Shown in pieces: positions 6,978 through 7,980 of a DNA stretch of 7,980 nt. The position numbers and the translations under genes were made by a program. The notes under the pieces are model-generated. The model searched no databases, was not told the DNA's origin, and was given only the letters and a program-made list of their open reading frames with translations. This DNA comes from UBA9647 sp035506075 (GTDB lineage: Bacteria > Bacteroidota > Ignavibacteria > UBA10030). Every line of letters begins with the position of its first letter. The stretch's first letter is position 1. The stretch covers positions 1 through 7,980 of the forward strand of contig DATJQB010000305.1 of the NCBI GenBank assembly GCA_035506075.1. Reading direction: 5' to 3'.

Positions 6978-7980
6978 TTACGGTTTCACTTCGAAGCGGA
7001 CCGTCTTGTCCCAGAATTTCTTTTCCTTCTGGAACCGTTCAACGTACACAGCCTTCAGTACGACATAAATCCAGAATTGACAATACGTGAAATACATGAT
7101 GAAGATCAGGCCGATCGATTTCATGCTGTCCTCTGAATCGAAGGAAACGGCCAGGAAGATTTCGAGGATGAACAAAAAGAACGCGAACATCCACACGAGC
7201 GTGTAGGGGCCGGGCAGCGCGATGCTGACGAGGTTCAACCCGCTGATGATGAAAAGGAGGTCGGAGATGAGGATGGCCGCGAAAAAGACATAATAGAGCA
7301 GCAATGTGTACAGGATGTCGAACGCGAGCCTCTTACTTTTGAACTTCGGTATTTCCTTCACGAACTTCGCGATCACATAGTTGTTCCCGCGGACCCAGCG
7401 CATGCGCTGCTTGAGCCAGACCTTCCACTCCTGCGGTTCCTGCTCGTACGTCACCGCGTACGGAATGAATTTGATCTTGTACCCCTTCTCATAGATCCTG
7501 ATGCTCAGCTCGGAGTCTTCCGTCAGCGCCTGCTCGTCCCAGCCGTTCAGCGCATGCATCAGGTGCGTCCAGACGACGAAATTCGTGCCGGGAAGCGTCG
7601 CAATGTTGTGCATTTGCCACCGGCCGGCCTGCAGGATGGACTGGAAACTCAGCGTTTCGATGTTGATGAACCGGGTCAGCAGGGTTGCATTCTTGTTCAC
7701 CGTCCTGAACTTGCCGATGACAGCGCCAAGTTGCTTGTTCGAAATGAGCTGTGCGGTGAGGTAGCGCAATGCCTTCGGGTCGGGCGTGTTGTCGGCATCG
7801 TAAATCGCGATGATCTCGGAACTCACCTGCTTCAAACCCAGGTTCAGCGCCCTCGACTTTCCTTTTCCCCCTTCGCCTGGCGGCACGTTGAAGAGCACCA
7901 CCCTTGCGTCCTTGTCAGCGTACGATTGGACGATCGATGCGGTCTCGTCTTTCGATCGTCCAATCGTACGCTGACAAGGA
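6978..7980 (-). CDS. Processive family 2 membrane glycosyltransferase, 5' end missing
   Basis: The gene runs off the right edge. The frame is open through 7980, and SKDETASIVQSYADKD (about 7955-7908) aligns with the start of a GT2 fold, so an internal GTG at 7901 is not the true start. The signature of processive beta-glycosyltransferases (cellulose, poly-GlcNAc and hyaluronan synthases) is visible: DAD (7799-7791) for the nucleotide sugar and metal, TED (7523-7515) with the catalytic Asp, and QRMRW (7409-7395), the QxxRW motif. About four hydrophobic segments follow, starting near ILYTLLLYYVFFAAIL, so the protein is an inner-membrane enzyme that probably extends a polymer at the cytoplasmic face and moves it outward. 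Roughly 80-130 N-terminal residues, with the first GT-A Asp and any N-terminal membrane helix, are absent. The neighbours suggest UDP-GlcNAc as a possible donor, but the sequence does not prove it. Codons beyond about 7951 lie in a suspicious inverted repeat. Confidence 0.85.
   Translation of the reverse strand, partial: PCQRTIGRSKDETASIVQSYADKDARVVLFNVPPGEGGKGKSRALNLGLKQVSSEIIAIYDADNTPDPKALRYLTAQLISNKQLGAVIGKFRTVNKNATLLTRFINIETLSFQSILQAGRWQMHNIATLPGTNFVVWTHLMHALNGWDEQALTEDSELSIRIYEKGYKIKFIPYAVTYEQEPQEWKVWLKQRMRWVRGNNYVIAKFVKEIPKFKSKRLAFDILYTLLLYYVFFAAILISDLLFIISGLNLVSIALPGPYTLVWMFAFFLFILEIFLAVSFDSEDSMKSIGLIFIMYFTYCQFWIYVVLKAVYVERFQKEKKFWDKTVRFEVKP
7909..7980. repeat. Perfect 29-bp inverted repeat at the window edge (likely fold-back artefact)
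   Basis: Positions 7909-7937 are the exact reverse complement of 7952-7980, separated by a 14-base loop (7938-7951). The inner arm is good GT2 coding sequence (IVQSYADKD). The outer arm, read in the gene's frame, gives residues unlike the DDxS-type stretch expected at that point. The repeat ends exactly at the last base of the window. This is the pattern of a template-switch chimera or an assembly path that turns back on itself at a contig end, rather than a natural hairpin in a coding region. Confidence 0.85.

Noticed and set aside
6810..7136. Plus-strand 108-codon frame
   Set aside because: More than half is antisense to the GT2 gene, whose motifs and membrane segments are clear; the rest has no recognisable features.
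7899..7901. GTG at 7901 as the start of the GT2 protein
   Set aside because: The frame upstream encodes family-like sequence (SKDETASIVQSYADKD) and the protein would otherwise lack the start of its catalytic fold; the gene is cut by the window edge.

Overview
The window carries five protein-coding genes and no RNA genes, insertion sequences or CRISPR array that I can see. The strongest clue to the organism is the C-terminus of the first protein, a type IX secretion (T9SS) type A sorting domain with the typical NYPNPFNPATTIRYQLP start. That tail belongs to the Bacteroidota/Ignavibacteria/FCB group. Combined with moderately high GC and GC-rich third codon positions, it suggests an Ignavibacteria-like or other deep-branching FCB bacterium rather than a low-GC Bacteroides. 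This placement is inference.

Layout. Positions 1-191 hold no secure gene, only a candidate promoter and ribosome binding site for the next gene. Positions 192-2612 (+) encode a secreted multidomain protein: signal peptide, six-bladed TolB/PD40-like propeller, C39-like cysteine peptidase domain with a visible Cys/His/Asp set, golvesin/Xly-like domain and T9SS tail. A DUF3788 protein follows (2704-3117, +), then a short NagA-type amidohydrolase (3169-4155, +). These meet, tail to tail across a structured 171-base gap, a 784-residue protein on the minus strand (4327-6681) that joins a NagB-like glucosamine-6-phosphate deaminase domain to a PIG-L/LmbE-like deacetylase domain. Upstream of it on the minus strand, after a 296-base gap with a candidate promoter, lies the 3' part of a membrane GT2 processive glycosyltransferase of the cellulose/poly-GlcNAc/hyaluronan synthase type (6978 to the window end).

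How they fit together. The NagA-like, NagB/PIG-L-like and processive GT2 proteins all point to amino-sugar chemistry: deacetylation, deamination or isomerisation of hexosamine phosphates, and possibly synthesis of an amino-sugar polymer. The NagB-like domain lacks the Glu of the usual catalytic triad (Val230 in its place), and the NagA-like protein is a bare barrel without the usual beta-sandwich, so neither should be assumed to do the E. coli reaction. The secreted peptidase and the DUF3788 protein have no obvious link to this theme.

The last 72 bases form a perfect 29-bp inverted repeat with a 14-base loop, inside the GT2 reading frame and ending exactly at the window edge. This looks like a fold-back chimera or assembly-end artefact, and sequence past about 7951 should not be trusted. 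I found no convincing new system. The best candidates for a second look are the NagB/PIG-L fusion and its partner NagA variant.
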